DNA of 64,000 bases from NCBI GenBank assembly GCA_949987565.1, contig OX465109.1, positions 12,817,900 through 12,881,899 on the forward strand, read 5' to 3'. This stretch comes from Luidia sarsii. Lineage: Eukaryota; Echinodermata; Asteroidea; Paxillosida; Luidiidae. The position numbers and the translations under genes were made by a program. Every line of letters starts with the position of its first letter. Positions within the stretch are counted from its first letter, which is position 1. Below the pieces are notes generated by a model, which worked only from the letters and a program-made list of their open reading frames with translations, did no database searches and was not told where the DNA came from. Positions 9,521-23,200 of this stretch are shown here, in pieces.

Positions 9521-11490
9521 GAAGTTGAGCGGGGCACGTTTGTTGTTTGTTGTGGCGATCAGTTGTGAACCAATACGTACATGCACTGGGATGATGTGCT
9601 ATGGATCCTTGTACGGGTTAGGCGAAGGTGGTGGGTCATTTGCGTGACAATGGCAGCCCCTGGTTACCTGTGGTCGACAACGAGCATGTGAAATCGATGA
9701 CCATGCTTGGAGATGGTTCAATAGAAATGGTCCCTTATCCAGCCCACCGTTATCTATGGGGATTCAAAGAGCGCCAGACCATGTTACACAGACCGGGGAA
9801 GTATTGTCACTTTCGCTTTGTGTTCTTTTTCCTTTCGTCTTGAAAATCGAAACATTCTGCATCCTGTCTATGAAAAGTGGTCCTGCTATAAAGATCGAAT
9901 CGTCAGACCAAGTAAACCACTGAAAAAACACCATTGGATCAACCTCAATAGCCCAATACGAGTTTGTAGTCTATCATTTGTTCGCAATAAGTCCGCTCTC
10001 AAAATTAGATCAAATACTCAAGCAATACTGTGCCCCGATGCACCAATACAATTTTGAGTCTTAAAAAAACCGCTAGCTGGAGACTGCAGTAATATCTCTT
10101 GATTTGTCTGCCTTTGAGAAAGGATAGAAACCTAGGACCCTCCTTATTGAGTCATAATTGTTGATTCGCTTTTTGGTCATTTTTGTCAGTTAGCAGTTAG
10201 CAGTTTTGTATCCTTTTTGGTGGGAGGGGGTCGAGTCACATGTCATATAGGTCGAGTTCGAGTACTGAACCTGGACGTCTTCTATGCAGTGATGGCGAGT
10301 TCTCTTGAGACCATGTCTTCAAAGGCGTCTTAGCTTTGGCGACCGAGTGCCCAGACAGAACCGAGTTCCACACAGACATTACAGATCTAGACACACTCTC
10401 ACACAGCAATTGTCTTCCAAGGACTTGGCTGGCAGTCCTTAGACCGGGGTTTATTGCAGTATCGGTGGTGCCTGTGCTCGGTACGACGCATGGCTACAAG
10501 AATTGCGTCTTCCGCGTCTACCGGTTACCACTGTAACTAAGCGAGACCGTGTACTATGGGTATAACTGAATCCAAGCTGTGAATGGGTGCGTGAATCGTG
10601 GGAGGATCCAACAGGAAATGGATCCTACTTACATTACCCTTCATATCTTCTCTATCAAGCACATATCTAGACAGTGTTTCATTCTGTCGCTTCTATCTGT
10701 TTCTTACTATGCATCTGAGATACTGTACTGTTCAAACATCCTTGCATCTTTTCTCCACAGGCATTTGTAATTGCAATAGACCAGGCCTGAGTTCTGGCTA
10801 TGGCCAGGCTGTGGTTGCTAAGGGCGTTTCTAAGCGCAGCCTGTGCTACAGACCAGCCGATGGCAACGTCCGTAGATGTAGCCACTAGTCAGTGGCTTAT
10901 ACCAGGCGGTTCGGCCCTTACAAATGTGCAAAAAGAGCAGTAAACACCTCAAAGTTATACCACTCGAAGACTGTTCGTGAGGTGGCAATACTTTGCTCTG
11001 TGTAAAGCAAATTACGGAGATAATACTGTATATTTATCGAAAGATTTGTGCACATAGCAGTAATAGTCTAACTGATGAATAATAATAACTTAGAGATGGC
11101 ACTTAGACTAACCAGTTGCGAAGTGAGCATAAGCTTTCGTAGCAACTACTCCATCAGATGCAATGAAGCAGTTAATACTAAGAAAGTTAATGCACTCTTC
11201 ACTTCACAACACCGAAGTTATTCAGAGTTATCTTATGTTGTATACCTATCTAGTACAACTACGTGTACTATTTTCCCATATAATATCACACTTTGGCTAA
11301 ATATCGTATTTCCAGTATATACCTTTAACACTGTTGCATGAGAAATCATTCTACAGATAACAAAATGACATTTGGAATATAAGAAAGCTGATCCGAGTCC
11401 AGAAAATTATTAATTTTTTTTTTCGAATTTGAATACCTTTAGATAACGAACAAAGGGAAAACTGACAAACTGACAAACTGACTTTTGAAC

Positions 11491-11709
11491 AAATTGAAAA
11501 ATTGGCAAAGAAAACTTTTACTGCATCCACTTTGAATGATCCCCGAGCTGCTGTAGCCAGGTTTACAACAATGAGTTAGAATCTGAATGGAAGCAGGGGT
11601 GTGATCCCTGGAGATATACCGCAGATTGAAGCGCATTGGTACGTTAATCCAGAGGTCTCGGGTTCAAATCCCAGTCCAGTCAAAGTTTTCTTTGCCAATT
11701 TTTCAATTT
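11491..11709 (+). mobile_element. tRNA-derived SINE enclosed by a perfect 28-bp inverted repeat
   Basis: The 28 bases at 11491-11518 (core ATTGGCAAAGAAAACTTT) are exactly complementary to 11682-11709. Between them are the family head GTAGCCAGGTTTACAACAA, GTGATCCCTGGAGATA, and a B-box-like GGTCTCGGGTTCAAATCC. The second arm is the normal SINE tail; the first looks like an inverted copy of it. Confidence 0.75.
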
Positions 11710-12189
11710 CACCTTTAGATAACACTAAATCGACAAAAGTAGGATAAAATACATAAATAACAACTCAAGGATGGGAAGAAGGCTATGCAAAATAAAAAGA
11801 AAAATCCAAATAAATTAATAATCTTAACAAGTCAAGCACCTGACCAGCAGGTATGTATTTACCCAGAGATCCTGAAGGGTAAAAAAAAAAAAGACAATTT
11901 ACAGATCAACGAATTGATTTCTGTACCGTAACGTCCCTTGATTCTACTTTCTTGGGTAAAATCGGTGAAAATACTGCCTAACATAACAAAGGAATACAGA
12001 GAATACACAAGAAGAATGAAAACCATTTACCACAACAACAAAAAAGAACGTCCAATGATACCATCGAATGTTCCGACCCATTTCAACAAAGACAAAAAAT
12101 TGTGAGAAATTCAGGCACGGAATCAAACGTCAGGCCCTCTAAAGTGAGCTTTGCACTTTGGTCATGTAAGCAGTGTGGAAAGTTTTGGT

Positions 12190-12470
12190 AGAGGTAGAGA
12201 ATTGCGTTTTTCCAAAACCTGGCTTAGGCTCCGACTCCGTCCCTATCATCCGAAAGCTGAGAAGACAGGTTTGGGGTTCTTGGTTCAAGTCCAAGCTTGG
12301 GAGGTGTTCTTGGTTTTTTTTTGGTGGTTTTTTTCAAACAGAGTGTCATCTTCCAAATCGAAGACAAAGGCCTCCCTGTTGACATGCCTTGTACTTTAAA
12401 AAAGGATCAAAGAAGTGGAGACAAAGCCAGAGCCAGAGCCAGAGCCTCAGCCGAGTGTTGAGCAAAGGGC
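12190..12470. mobile_element. Decayed copy related to the 746-988 foldback family
   Basis: CCTGGCTTAGGCTCCGACTC at the left and GAGCCAGAGCCAGAGCCTCA at the right are loosely complementary and resemble that family's ends. Confidence 0.35.
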
Positions 12471-13684
12471 TCCTCATCCGTGTAAGACCCATCACGCAGA
12501 GGCCTTTGGATGAAGAGTCGACATTGGCTTGGAACCAGTGGAATGAACGCGGCCACTGTTCAGTTTTGAATAGTATTACATGTACATTTGAAATGGGCTC
12601 CCTCTGCCTGGGGACAATAGAAGACAGTGCACTGGCAAATACTGTGCAACTGGCTTCCTACACTCATTATTGCCTGCGGCAAATATACAGGCAGCACGGG
12701 TGGGATTTGGACCATCAAGGTTGAGGTTGTGCGGTGGATTTGAACCGGTACAGCAGTGAGTACCCCGTTTATTATAGATATAATATACAATTTGTTTTTA
12801 ATTGATGAGAATACAAATCAATGAGGGTTTGCTCATTAGCACAGTGATAATTACACATCAAGTACAGTAAGCGTCGGGCAAACCCCGATCAAATTGCCTT
12901 TGGTCATTCTGCTTTGACTGCTGCCTCTGAGCACAGTGATTCTTGGGCTGAGAAAAGGCCACTTGACAACTGTGAATCCTGACCAGCATATCCTGACCAC
13001 AGCACATCTTGTTTCACAGATGCCCAGTTGGCCCTTTGGTCCACGCACATATCAAGTCCTAAGAACCGACAGAAATCAATTCTAACAAATTTCATCCAAT
13101 CACCCTTACAAATCATTTATACATACATAATATCTTTTTTTAAAAGACTTGTAGTCCTGGTGGTGTAGTGCAGGATATGAATTGCAAGAGACTAAAGATA
13201 AACCTCACTTGGGCATGTGAAATTGTCACTGATTTTTCTTACAATGGCATTAGCACAAACCCAAACTTAAGAGAAACTGATGCATACCAGTGGAGAGTGC
13301 AGTTAGGTTACAATTTTGGCCAAAGCACACACTGAGTGGTATCAATCAAAATACTACTGAACAATGCTGTTAACGCAGGACCAATGACAGAGACTGAAAA
13401 GTGAAACAAATACAAACTCATTCCAGCACCCTTGCCATGTCTCTAAATGCTTTTCCATGTTTGCTGGAGACAAAACCTCAGAAAGTACTTATATTCAAGG
13501 GACATGTCTCAAGGGGTAATCGTGACTTTCTAAAACTTCGCGAACTTCGCCAAGGTCAGAAAAAAAAAAATTCACTTTGGGAGCACTTGCAGTGAGAATA
13601 CATGTGTTTGTCTTATAAGTTGCTAGATGTGGCATGGTTTGTTATGCTGGTGCCAAGGTAGACAAAGCATCCCATCCATGGAGG

Positions 13685-14140
13685 AATGTGCACTAACCCT
13701 AGGGGATGGGCGGGGAGGGTGTGGTCATAGGCGTGGCAACAGGCGTGAAATGGGCGTGGCCTCATTTACTATGGCAGATATCAAGGAACTCACCTACGAG
13801 GGAATGCGCACTACATCTAGGAGACAGGTGGGGAGGTGTGGTCATGGGTGTGGCAATAGGCGCGGCACAATATGCCATGGTGTGTATAAAGGAACCCACC
13901 CATGAAGGAGTGTGCACTAACCCAATGAGATGGGAGGGCATGGCTGTGGGTGGGGTTATGGGCGTGGCTAAGGGTGTGGCCATTGGGCGTGGCTAAGGGT
14001 GTGGCCATTTGTGTGGTTTCATATTCCAAGGTAGGCACAGTGACACAGGTCCCCACCCCCATAAAAAAAATGTGCACTAACCCTAGGAAATGGGTGGGGT
14101 GGGGTTTGGTAGGGTCATGGGTGTGGCTATGGGCGGGGCC
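13685..14140. repeat. Degenerate G-rich repeat beside the MINDY3 stop codon
   Basis: Four units start with forms of GTGCACTAACCC (near 13687, 13803, 13908, 14072) and carry GTGTGGTCATGGGCGTGGC. Spacing varies from 105 to 160 bases. In MINDY3 sense it is C-rich and would form the start of the 3' untranslated region. Confidence 0.75.
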
Positions 14141-14146
14141 TTGGCT

Positions 14147-14296
14147 TCATATGATGGAGGGATTGGCGTTGTCTTTCCAATCCACCTCAAACGTCGGCCA
14201 CTTGGTGCGGATGCAACTCTTGATGGGCGTGGCATCGCTCAAGCAGGTCAGCTCACTGGGGTCCGGTATTGTGGCCCGCCCTTCCACATAGGCAAC
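14147..14296 (-). CDS. MINDY3: MINDY3 exon 12 and stop (residues 399-447)
   Basis: Acceptor CATGCAG. It encodes VAYVEGRATIPDPSELTCLS, then DATPIKSCIRTKWPTFEVDW, ending NPSII and TGA at 14149-14147. It matches the family C-terminus PIKRCLQTKWP. No AATAAA was found just downstream. Confidence 0.95.
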   Translation of the reverse strand, partial: VAYVEGRATIPDPSELTCLSDATPIKSCIRTKWPTFEVDWKDNANPSII

Positions 14297-17200
14297 CTGC
14301 ATGAACCACACCCAGATTCAGAACAGTCAGGGTGCCAGACCAATAATGGCATCAATGCCACACAATGACTAACTCCTGGGCCGTTTATGAAATCAAGGCT
14401 TGTGCTCGGGCTTAGGCTTCGGTCATACTTATCTCACTCGTTATAATATCCCAGGCATTTAGAAACAAGCATTTGACCCCAGTTTCGTGGGAATTCTCTG
14501 AACCTATCAAGCCAACAAACCCTCTAATTCGGAAACAAACCACAAATTGGATTTTCAGGTTTTGTCAGACGGAGACGAAGCCTGAGCCCGAGCCTAAGTC
14601 TTAATTTCTTAAACGGACCTGGATCCGCAGTGGCTGACATAGCCAGCCATAACACACCAGCCAATCACATTGTAATATATCATGAATATTCATATAATTG
14701 AGCTTATTAAGACAGATTTGCACTTATTGCTATGTGCTGAATGTTTACCTGTCCATTGGGGCAAGAACGCTTCAGCCCATTATAGTGGTACACCGTCACA
14801 ATCTCAGGAATGAACCGACTCGGCTGTTAAGGTAAAAATGTCAAAGATAAAAAGAGAAAGTCACAACTCTTCTAATGCCACAAATGCTCAAGTCAAGTCT
14901 ATACCAGTCTATATACATCTTCCACAAGCCATTCCATATGAACATGTATATAGCCTTTATATATATTGTGTGGAAATAAATTTAATTTTATTTTGAAATG
15001 AAGTCATCTTTGTGCAGACCTGATCATTTCAGGGCCAGACGAAAAGGCAAATTTAGAGCTTCCCTTACTCATTTTTCTGAAAATTTTCCCCGAGCAGTGT
15101 TTAAGAGAAAATTTGGAAGCATGACGTTGAGTGATAATGAATAAGATAAGATGTGCTAAGAAATGCCAATTTGAGATCTTCCGGAGAACTGGGGAAAACT
15201 TCTCACTCACTTCGTTTGGGAAGAACTCGGACATGAAGGAGTTGAGAAGGATCACGCCAAAGTCATCAGGGTCCAGACGCTGCTTGACAAAGTCAACGCT
15301 GTGCAGGGATCAACCAATCAGATAGGACGATATATAGTTAGAAATATGAAATGGTCCAATCACAGGCATCCATGCTTGGCATGTCCAGTCACACAATGAC
15401 TTGACAAACACAACAACTTCCCCTTCAATAAACTTTTCTATGCTTTCTTTGTTTGTTTGAAAATGTTAAAGGAAGTCTCATATTGAGAAAAGACCAAAGT
15501 AAAGGTAACACTGACAGGGAAATTGTAAACAATTTGGAAAACAAACAAACAGGAATTAAACCCATTAATACTGAAACAACCTCCGAGTCCAGATACAGAG
15601 TAATGTTCAATCCATAATAATGTTGCTATGTAAAGGGAGGGTACATCATTTGCAAAGTGCCCAGTTTCTGGACAATCCAAACTTTAAGAATTACTTACTC
15701 CTCAGGGAAGCTTGTAAAAGTATCAGAAATTCTGTGAATTTTTTGCGCGAGAAAAACTACTGTTTTCATGAAAAAAAGGAGTTTTGTAAGGTGCCCCCCT
15801 CTATGTCTAAAAAAAGTTCAAAAGTTAGAGGGCCTGACGTTTCGATCCTAGCAGGACCTATCCTTTGAGAAAGGTCCTGCTAGGATGCAAATGTCAGGCC
15901 CTCTAACTTTTGAGATTTATGTATTGCAGGTCATTTTAATGAGTGAGCAGATTACAATAGTTTTTGTATTAACTTTATCTAAAAAAAATTATGGAATTTC
16001 GTTTCCACTCTTTCATCATGACATGTTTAATGATTGAGCCAAAACCTACAGTACATACCGGTAGATGTTGTAATTTCATGTATATGCTGGGTTAGACAAA
16101 GCATTGATACGATTCTTGGACCTTGGCAAAGGAGGCACTGACTTACTACTCAGGAATGGTGGCAAGCTCTAGGGCATCTAGCACCTCCTTCAGCATGATA
16201 GTGGTGATGAAGCCACTGCCTTCCGTGTCGTACATGCTGAAGAGACGCCGTGCTCGCTCCCATTCCGTCTCCTCGGCAACCAGAGCCTCTTCCTAGCAAC
16301 GACAAAGACGCATGCCATCTTCAGCTTTAACATGTCAGTCAATCAGAAGTGCAGTGGAACGTTGCTACAACAAACGCCGATATACATGTACCGGACATTC
16401 GGCTATAACGAACATGCCTTTTGGCTCCTGAGTTTTGTGTACAAAATATGTGGCAGCAACTGCTATAACGAACAACCGCTATCCTGAACAATTTTTTATG
16501 GATCCCGGGATGTTCGTTATAACGACGTTCCACTGTACATATTTGTTGCCAAATGACTGTTTACTGACTTAAGTGACCAAAATCCAAATCACAAACATTT
16601 ACCTCCGAATTCAAAGTGCCAGTGATGTTGCAATGCACCGGGCCCTCCAAATCCATGCACCACTATTGTCATAGTTTTAACCCCAAAAATCTTTTCAGCC
16701 TACCACAAAACAATATGTAGCATGACGAAAGCCACAAATTACAAATTGTACAAATTGTGTCAGGTTTGACTCACCTGTACACATAGTATACTCTTGATTT
16801 ATTTCACAGGTATTTAGTATTTCTGATTGCTTTAGTGAGATTTGAAAACGACAGGTTAACTACTTCGCGCCGGGACCTCCGAATCCGGAGCTCGGTTGGC
16901 TTGACTATGCGACAGGGCCCTCCAAATCCGGGCACCACTATTGTCCACATTCTAAACAAAGACTCTTTTCAGCTTAGAACAATACGAATCAGTACAAAGA
17001 CCCTTTTTGACGCACGTTGCCACATGAATTCCAAGATTAGCAGCAGTAATTGTGCAATTGTGGGACTTTTACTGTGGATGATCGAGGGATACCGCACTGC
17101 CGCTGAAAGCATGCGGGGGACATTGTCTTTGCATGCCACACAGTCGTCGGTCAGGCAGCGGAATTCCACCCACATTCTTGACCGCAATCTGTGCGCTCGG

Positions 17201-20200
17201 TTGTGACCAGCCATCTCGTAGATTTGACTTGAGTCTGCAGTCAGGGATTGACAGCACCGTACACACACACACACACACACACACAAGTCCGTTACGCTCC
17301 ATTGACGGCGGACAATGGGCCCTTTTTCGACGGATAATCTCTTGACAAAAGCTACAACGACATCCGAATTGTGCCAGGTTTTACTCTCTTGTACCCATAG
17401 TATACCGTTATCGCTTTATTTCACAGAAATATATTGTTCCGATTGTTTTAGCAAGATTTGAAAATGATTTATTGTTCAAAAACCCCCGTATGGCGGTCAT
17501 CGGCGCTGAAAAAAACCCCGGCGCGAAGTGGTTAAACGGACAGCATCACTACAATGACCAAGTGATTCTATGCCAAGAACACTGCTCAGTGAGTTTTGAA
17601 AATGACTGTTAGAAACCAACAACACTGTGTGGCAGTCATGGGCACTGAAACGTGGCCATGTGCAAAGTGGTTCAGTGGGTCTGACAGTCCAACCTTAGCA
17701 GGGCCTGTCTCAGGGTCTCCTAAGCATCAGGTTTTCCAAACATCAAGTCCCCCTGTTCTTCCACGAAACCACACAAACTCAAGCTCAGAGATCATTTGTA
17801 TGCGGCGTCACCAGAATCTATTCTTGACATTTTACTGATCCTTACTCACCTGAGAGAACAGGACTGTGAGATGGGTTTCGCTGCCAATAACCCAGATAGG
17901 TTTGCGTGGATTTTTAAGGAAAGCACCAACCTACAGAAATAAGAAATCACGAAAATAAAACAGATTACTGATTCATCACAGAGCATCAACAAAAATGAAT
18001 CCATCAATAAGTCTAATTACACTGTGACAGTGGGTGCACCATATGCCATTTCTGAGTTGCATTTGAATAATGTCTGGTAGTGGTACACAGACTTATTTCA
18101 TTACGTGTGCATTCGATGTTCACCATCATTCAGTCTCCTGACTGTGAAATCTATTTACAGTGGAACGTCGCTATAACAAATGCCGATATACCGAACATTC
18201 GGCTATATAACGAAACATGCCCTTTAGCTCCTGATTTTTGTGTACAAAATATGTGGCCACAACTTCCATAACGAACGACCGCTACACCAAACAATTGTCA
18301 TGGATCCAGGGGTGTTTGTTATAGCGACGTTCCACTGTAAACTGTATAACTCAAACCTAATCACTTCTCCATTCCCTCACCCATAATATCTGAGTCAAAC
18401 AGAAAAATCTGAAATGGAACTTGTGAGCAGTTCTGAAAAAAGGTAAAGTAATCTGACTGGACCAGGACTTGATCCCGAGACCTCTGGTTTTGCCAACCAG
18501 TGCTCCTACCACCTGAGCTATCCAACCCTTAGATGGCAGCCTTCCAAAATAATCAACTAGTCTTTGCCAGGGTGGGGGAACCAGTCAGAAGCTTTTAACC
18601 ATTATCTAAACTGCTATCTGGGATAACTCCATGGTTTTTTTTTCAGATGTGTGTGAGCAGTGTTTTGGTTTGAGCTTTAAGCCAGATGTTGTACGATTAT
18701 AAGGATCAACTTCTTTACATGTACATGCTTAAAAATGGAAAAAGAACAAACTTTTTTATTTTGGTCTCACCTCACAGTATCTCAAGTTTTCTAGAAGTGT
18801 CAGGAAGCCTACGTTGGTCTGCTGACAAATCCCTTTCATTTCTGGAATGAATCAAATCAAGGTGAAAATCGATTGAAAGGCAAATAGCTGTAGCAAAATC
18901 CCATAGACTTGTTTTACTTGGTTATGGCTTGGATGAACACACAAGTCTATGGAAGTCACCAACTAGTGGCTGCAGCCAATTCCCATAGACTTGTATGACT
19001 TGGTTATGGCTTGGATGAACACACAAGTCTATGGAAGACACTAACTACGGTAGTGGCTGCAGCCAATTCCCATAGACTTGTATGACTTGGTTAAGGCTTG
19101 GATGAACACACAAGTCTATGGAAGTCACCAACTAGTGGCTGCAGCCAATCCCATAGACTTGTATGACTTAGTTATGGCTTGGATGAACACACAAGTCTGT
19201 GGAAGTCACTAACTAGGATATTGGCTGCAGCCAATTCCCATAGACTTGTGTGTTAATTGGCTACTGCTTAGAATTACATACAAATATATTGAAGTCAATT
19301 AAGAGTGGCTGCAGCCAATTCCCAATTACTTGTGTGTTATTTCCAGCCGTAGCCAATGGATTCAGAGTGCAAAGCCTGCTGTCTATCAACAAAGTGGAAA
19401 ACAGACTAGACTTACTCAGTCCAGCCACTTCTTTCTCGTTGTCAAAGACATGGGACACTGCGCTACCCGTAAGCATGAGGTTGATGAGACTTTGGCTGAA
19501 ATGAAGATGACAATGCAAAAGAAATTGCCTCAAATATCGCTAAATATGAAAGGCCATTAGAATTTGATATCAAAAGAGCTGGTAATTCAACTTTATGGAT
19601 AGTGAGTACTCTGCCCATTATCAGTAGACTGCCAAATTCAAACTATCATTGGTGATTAAATGATTTGTGAAGAGCATTGCAGCATACAGAATCTTCCTGC
19701 CTCAACTAAAAGTAAAGTTGCAGTACTTAGTTTGATAAAAACACCACCTCCAATGCTTAAAGGGTCTCTGCAATAAATATCACAGTTTTTGGTTGTCATC
19801 TAGGGATCTGAAATGTACAAACATTTTGGCAAGCTTCTTTTTCTGAGTGGAGTCAGAAATTGGTCAACTATTTATCTTTAAAAATATCCTTATGAAAATG
19901 AGGGTGCTATTATTAGGTCATGTCAGGAACCCAAAGTTTAAAAAACATGAGAAAAACATTAACTTTTCAAACTGCAAATTAATCCCTCTGGGTTAGGTTC
20001 AATGAAGAACTCCGTCACTAAATGATTATGAAGCATACATTTTGGCAGTAGATCAACAGGTTTAGGGATAGGTCTGCAGGAAAAACCAGACATTTTCAGA
20101 AACTTTTGTACACAACCACTTTGGTTTCTGTTGCATGGTCCTGCGATGACATCACATATTTTCCATTATTGAAATTCTCATTATCAGCATAAAAACTGAA

Positions 20201-23200
20201 AACTTGCAAATACATCCCAGAGTGGTAAAAATAGTTTGATTGTTAGCAACATTGCAAAACAGTTCTGTAGCATGAATTAAAGTGATACATTTTTTATTGC
20301 AGAGACCCTTTAATACCTCATTATTATTGTAATTTGTATAGAGGTGTCATGTGGCTACAGAGGAGAATCTGTCTTAAAATTACTTTCCACGCTTACCTTC
20401 CGTGTCCATAGACTCCATCAATCAAAGGCTCAGTGACGTCTTCCACCTCTTCCCTGATCTTATCTAAGCCCTGCCAAAATATACAAACATCATGAGAGAA
20501 GACTGAATGGCCCTGTATGGAAATCCCTTTCAACCTCCCTCATCATTGACTGTTCGGATGTGTGTACTGGGCATAGAATCACTGAATCATTGGAGCGATG
20601 CTGCCCCTCGGAGCAGCAGGGAGATGTGGATGAAGCCTCTTTGGACCTTTCAATCACATGGCATCAACATCATGATTTCCTTTTGTCCTTGTCATTCTGC
20701 CTTTGAGAAAGGTCCTGATGAACTGATCTGCCAAGATCACTACCGCAACTGATGATTGCCCAGATGGCATGAAAACATGTTACTGCGACACCATGGGAGC
20801 TGCGAAGCGTCCCTAGTCTCCATGAGAGCACCTTCCGATCTTATGGCCTGCTATATTAGCCCAACCCAGTCGAGGCATATAGCAAGGTTCTTGCTTTATG
20901 GCTAAATTGACTAACCCCATGGATTATAGCAAAGAACACGGCATGTGGTCCTAAAATGTTTTTAACATTTTTCGTTCCACGGGTCAACAGAGAGGCGGTG
21001 TCACTGAATGGGATAACACCATCATTTTCACAAACTTTGTCCTTGTCATTCTGCCTTTGAGAAAGGTCCTGCAATTTCATCCCTTTTACTGTCATCCCCG
21101 TGATAATCCCTTCCTTTGATTTACCATTCTTTGATCCCTTCCCCACTTTTTATAGAAGTATTCTACAAATTGCAGACTCCGAGCCCGACAATGTGTTTCT
21201 TTGACAAATCCGTTGAAGCCAGTAGATCTAGAAATTAAGAACTAAAAAAAAAGGTTTCCATTTGTACTTAGTGTTTGCTTTGGTGGTTTGTTTGTTTGTT
21301 TGTTTATTCTGGTCTTTGTTGGATTGTTTGCATGTCTGCCTATCCACCCACCTGTCTGCCTGTTGTGAAGTTGGTTGTTTAAGTTTATTGTTTGGATGTT
21401 GGGGGTGTTTGGTAGTTTGTTCTTTTTTTTTAAATTAATAATGAACTTCATAATCAGTTAATTTGGAAGTAGATTTATGTATGATACCTGTAATTGGTAA
21501 ATCATCCATGTTGTATATCAAAAAAAAACAAAAAATCACATGTACAGGTCTTGGTGGCAATCTGATCTACAATGCCAAGCACTTTGTGCTCAAGCAGCTC
21601 CATGAAATGGCCTCCCTGGTTGCTCATGAGCAACGCTCACCTTAGTTAAAAGTACCGAGTAGAGGAAGAGGAGTAGGCCTGAGTCGGCGAGGAACATCTC
21701 GTGGGTGGATTCCAGGCCACGATTCACCTCCTCAATGCAGTCAAATGGCTGTAATCTAGACAGTGGAGGAGAGAATCCCACTATTAAACTGGTCTTCATG
21801 AGTCTGTCTGTCTGCACATTCCTCATTATTTCAATGGAGGTTTTTCACATGACGTCACTTGACCGCCAAAGGCTAGTTAGCATGTCCACAGAAGCATCCA
21901 AATCTGCGGAAGCGCATGCAAATATCGAATCTGAATATTTCCATTTGACATTTGGTGACTCAAAGCCACGCGCGTTCCAAGTATATGTACATATCCGGCA
22001 AAAAGTACTGATGGGTGTATGTGACTGAAAAACCTCTATAGGCAAAGCAAAAAAAAAGATATGTGATCCCCAAAATGCTTTAGCCAGGTTTACAACAAAA
22101 TGTTGGTTACATCTGAATTACACTCTAATTCACACAAATCTCAGGCAATCGGGCCAAGTACTGAGGTAAGCACACATTGAGTAGGGCAAACCCTCACTGA
22201 ATTACACATGTACTCTACATGAATCACAAGGCAATCAGGGCAGAGTAATGAGCAGACAGTGCTAAATGGATGAAGACATGGGCAGTCATTGAAGTACATT
22301 CTCATCTACACATCGTGAGGCAATTGGGCAATGCAAAGAGCATACAGTGCTAACTACACACCAGGTAGGGCAAACCCTCATTGAATTACAATGTACATTC
22401 TCTCCTCTACACAAATTACCAGGCTATTGGGCAAAGCACTGAGTATAAAGTATCTATTATATGTCAAGTAAGGCCAAACTCTCATTGAGTTATATCATCG
22501 TCTACAACGAATCACAAGGCAAATGGCCAAAGTATTGAGCAGATGGTTAACGGTTGATTAATAGATATCACGGAGTGCAAACCCTCATTGAATTACATTC
22601 TCCTCTACACAAATTACCATGTTATTGGGCAAAGCACTGAGCATACGATGCTTATTATGTCAAGTAGGGCAAATGACATCATCTTCTACACAAATCACAA
22701 GGCAAATTGGCAAAGCAATGAGCAGATGGTGCTAAATGGATGTCACGTAGGGCAAACCCTCATTGAATTACATTCTCCTCTACACAAATTACCAGGCTAT
22801 TGGGCACAGCACTGAGCATACGGGGCTTAGTATATCAAGTAGGGCAAAATCGTCTCCACAAATCACAAGGTAAATTGGCAAAGCAATGGGCAGACAGTGC
22901 TAAATGAATAACCTGAGACCGGCGTGGAATAGCTGGTGGTTTTTCCTCTCCAGCTGAGCAGCCTCCACCACATTCTCTATGACTGCCCCTTCCTCAAGGA
23001 TGGCATCTTGCTTGTCCGTCTTCAGCACCAGGTAGTAGCCACCTCCACTGCTCACTGTCTGCAGAACCTCAGTCATAGCAGCCAGTAGCAGGGCGCGGCA
23101 TTGGTCTTCTGTACAATAATGGCACATAGTGCAGGTGATTGAATCATGGTAAGCCATCCCTAATTCCTATCACAATGTAATCCTCTCCCCTTCCCTCTCC

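Larger units (their letters stand above)
7415..14146. other. Gene-poor stretch between the patatin-like gene and MINDY3
   Basis: No recognisable exon was found, apart from the possible noncoding exon near 9.4 kb. The stretch contains the Penelope relic, an ACATGT microsatellite, a SINE at 11.5 kb, the G-rich repeat at 13.7 kb and otherwise unassigned sequence (10.2-11.4 and 12.5-13.6 kb). Confidence 0.6.

Noticed and set aside
9628..9843. 71-codon plus-strand open frame
   Set aside because: No recognised domain, no repeat explanation and no splice evidence; not enough to call a gene.
10336..10885. Several short open frames on both strands
   Set aside because: No family resemblance seen; a good acceptor near 10760 has no convincing exon after it.
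22130..22910. CRISPR-like array
   Set aside because: Repeat spacing and sequence are irregular, spacers are themselves repeated, and the host is an animal.
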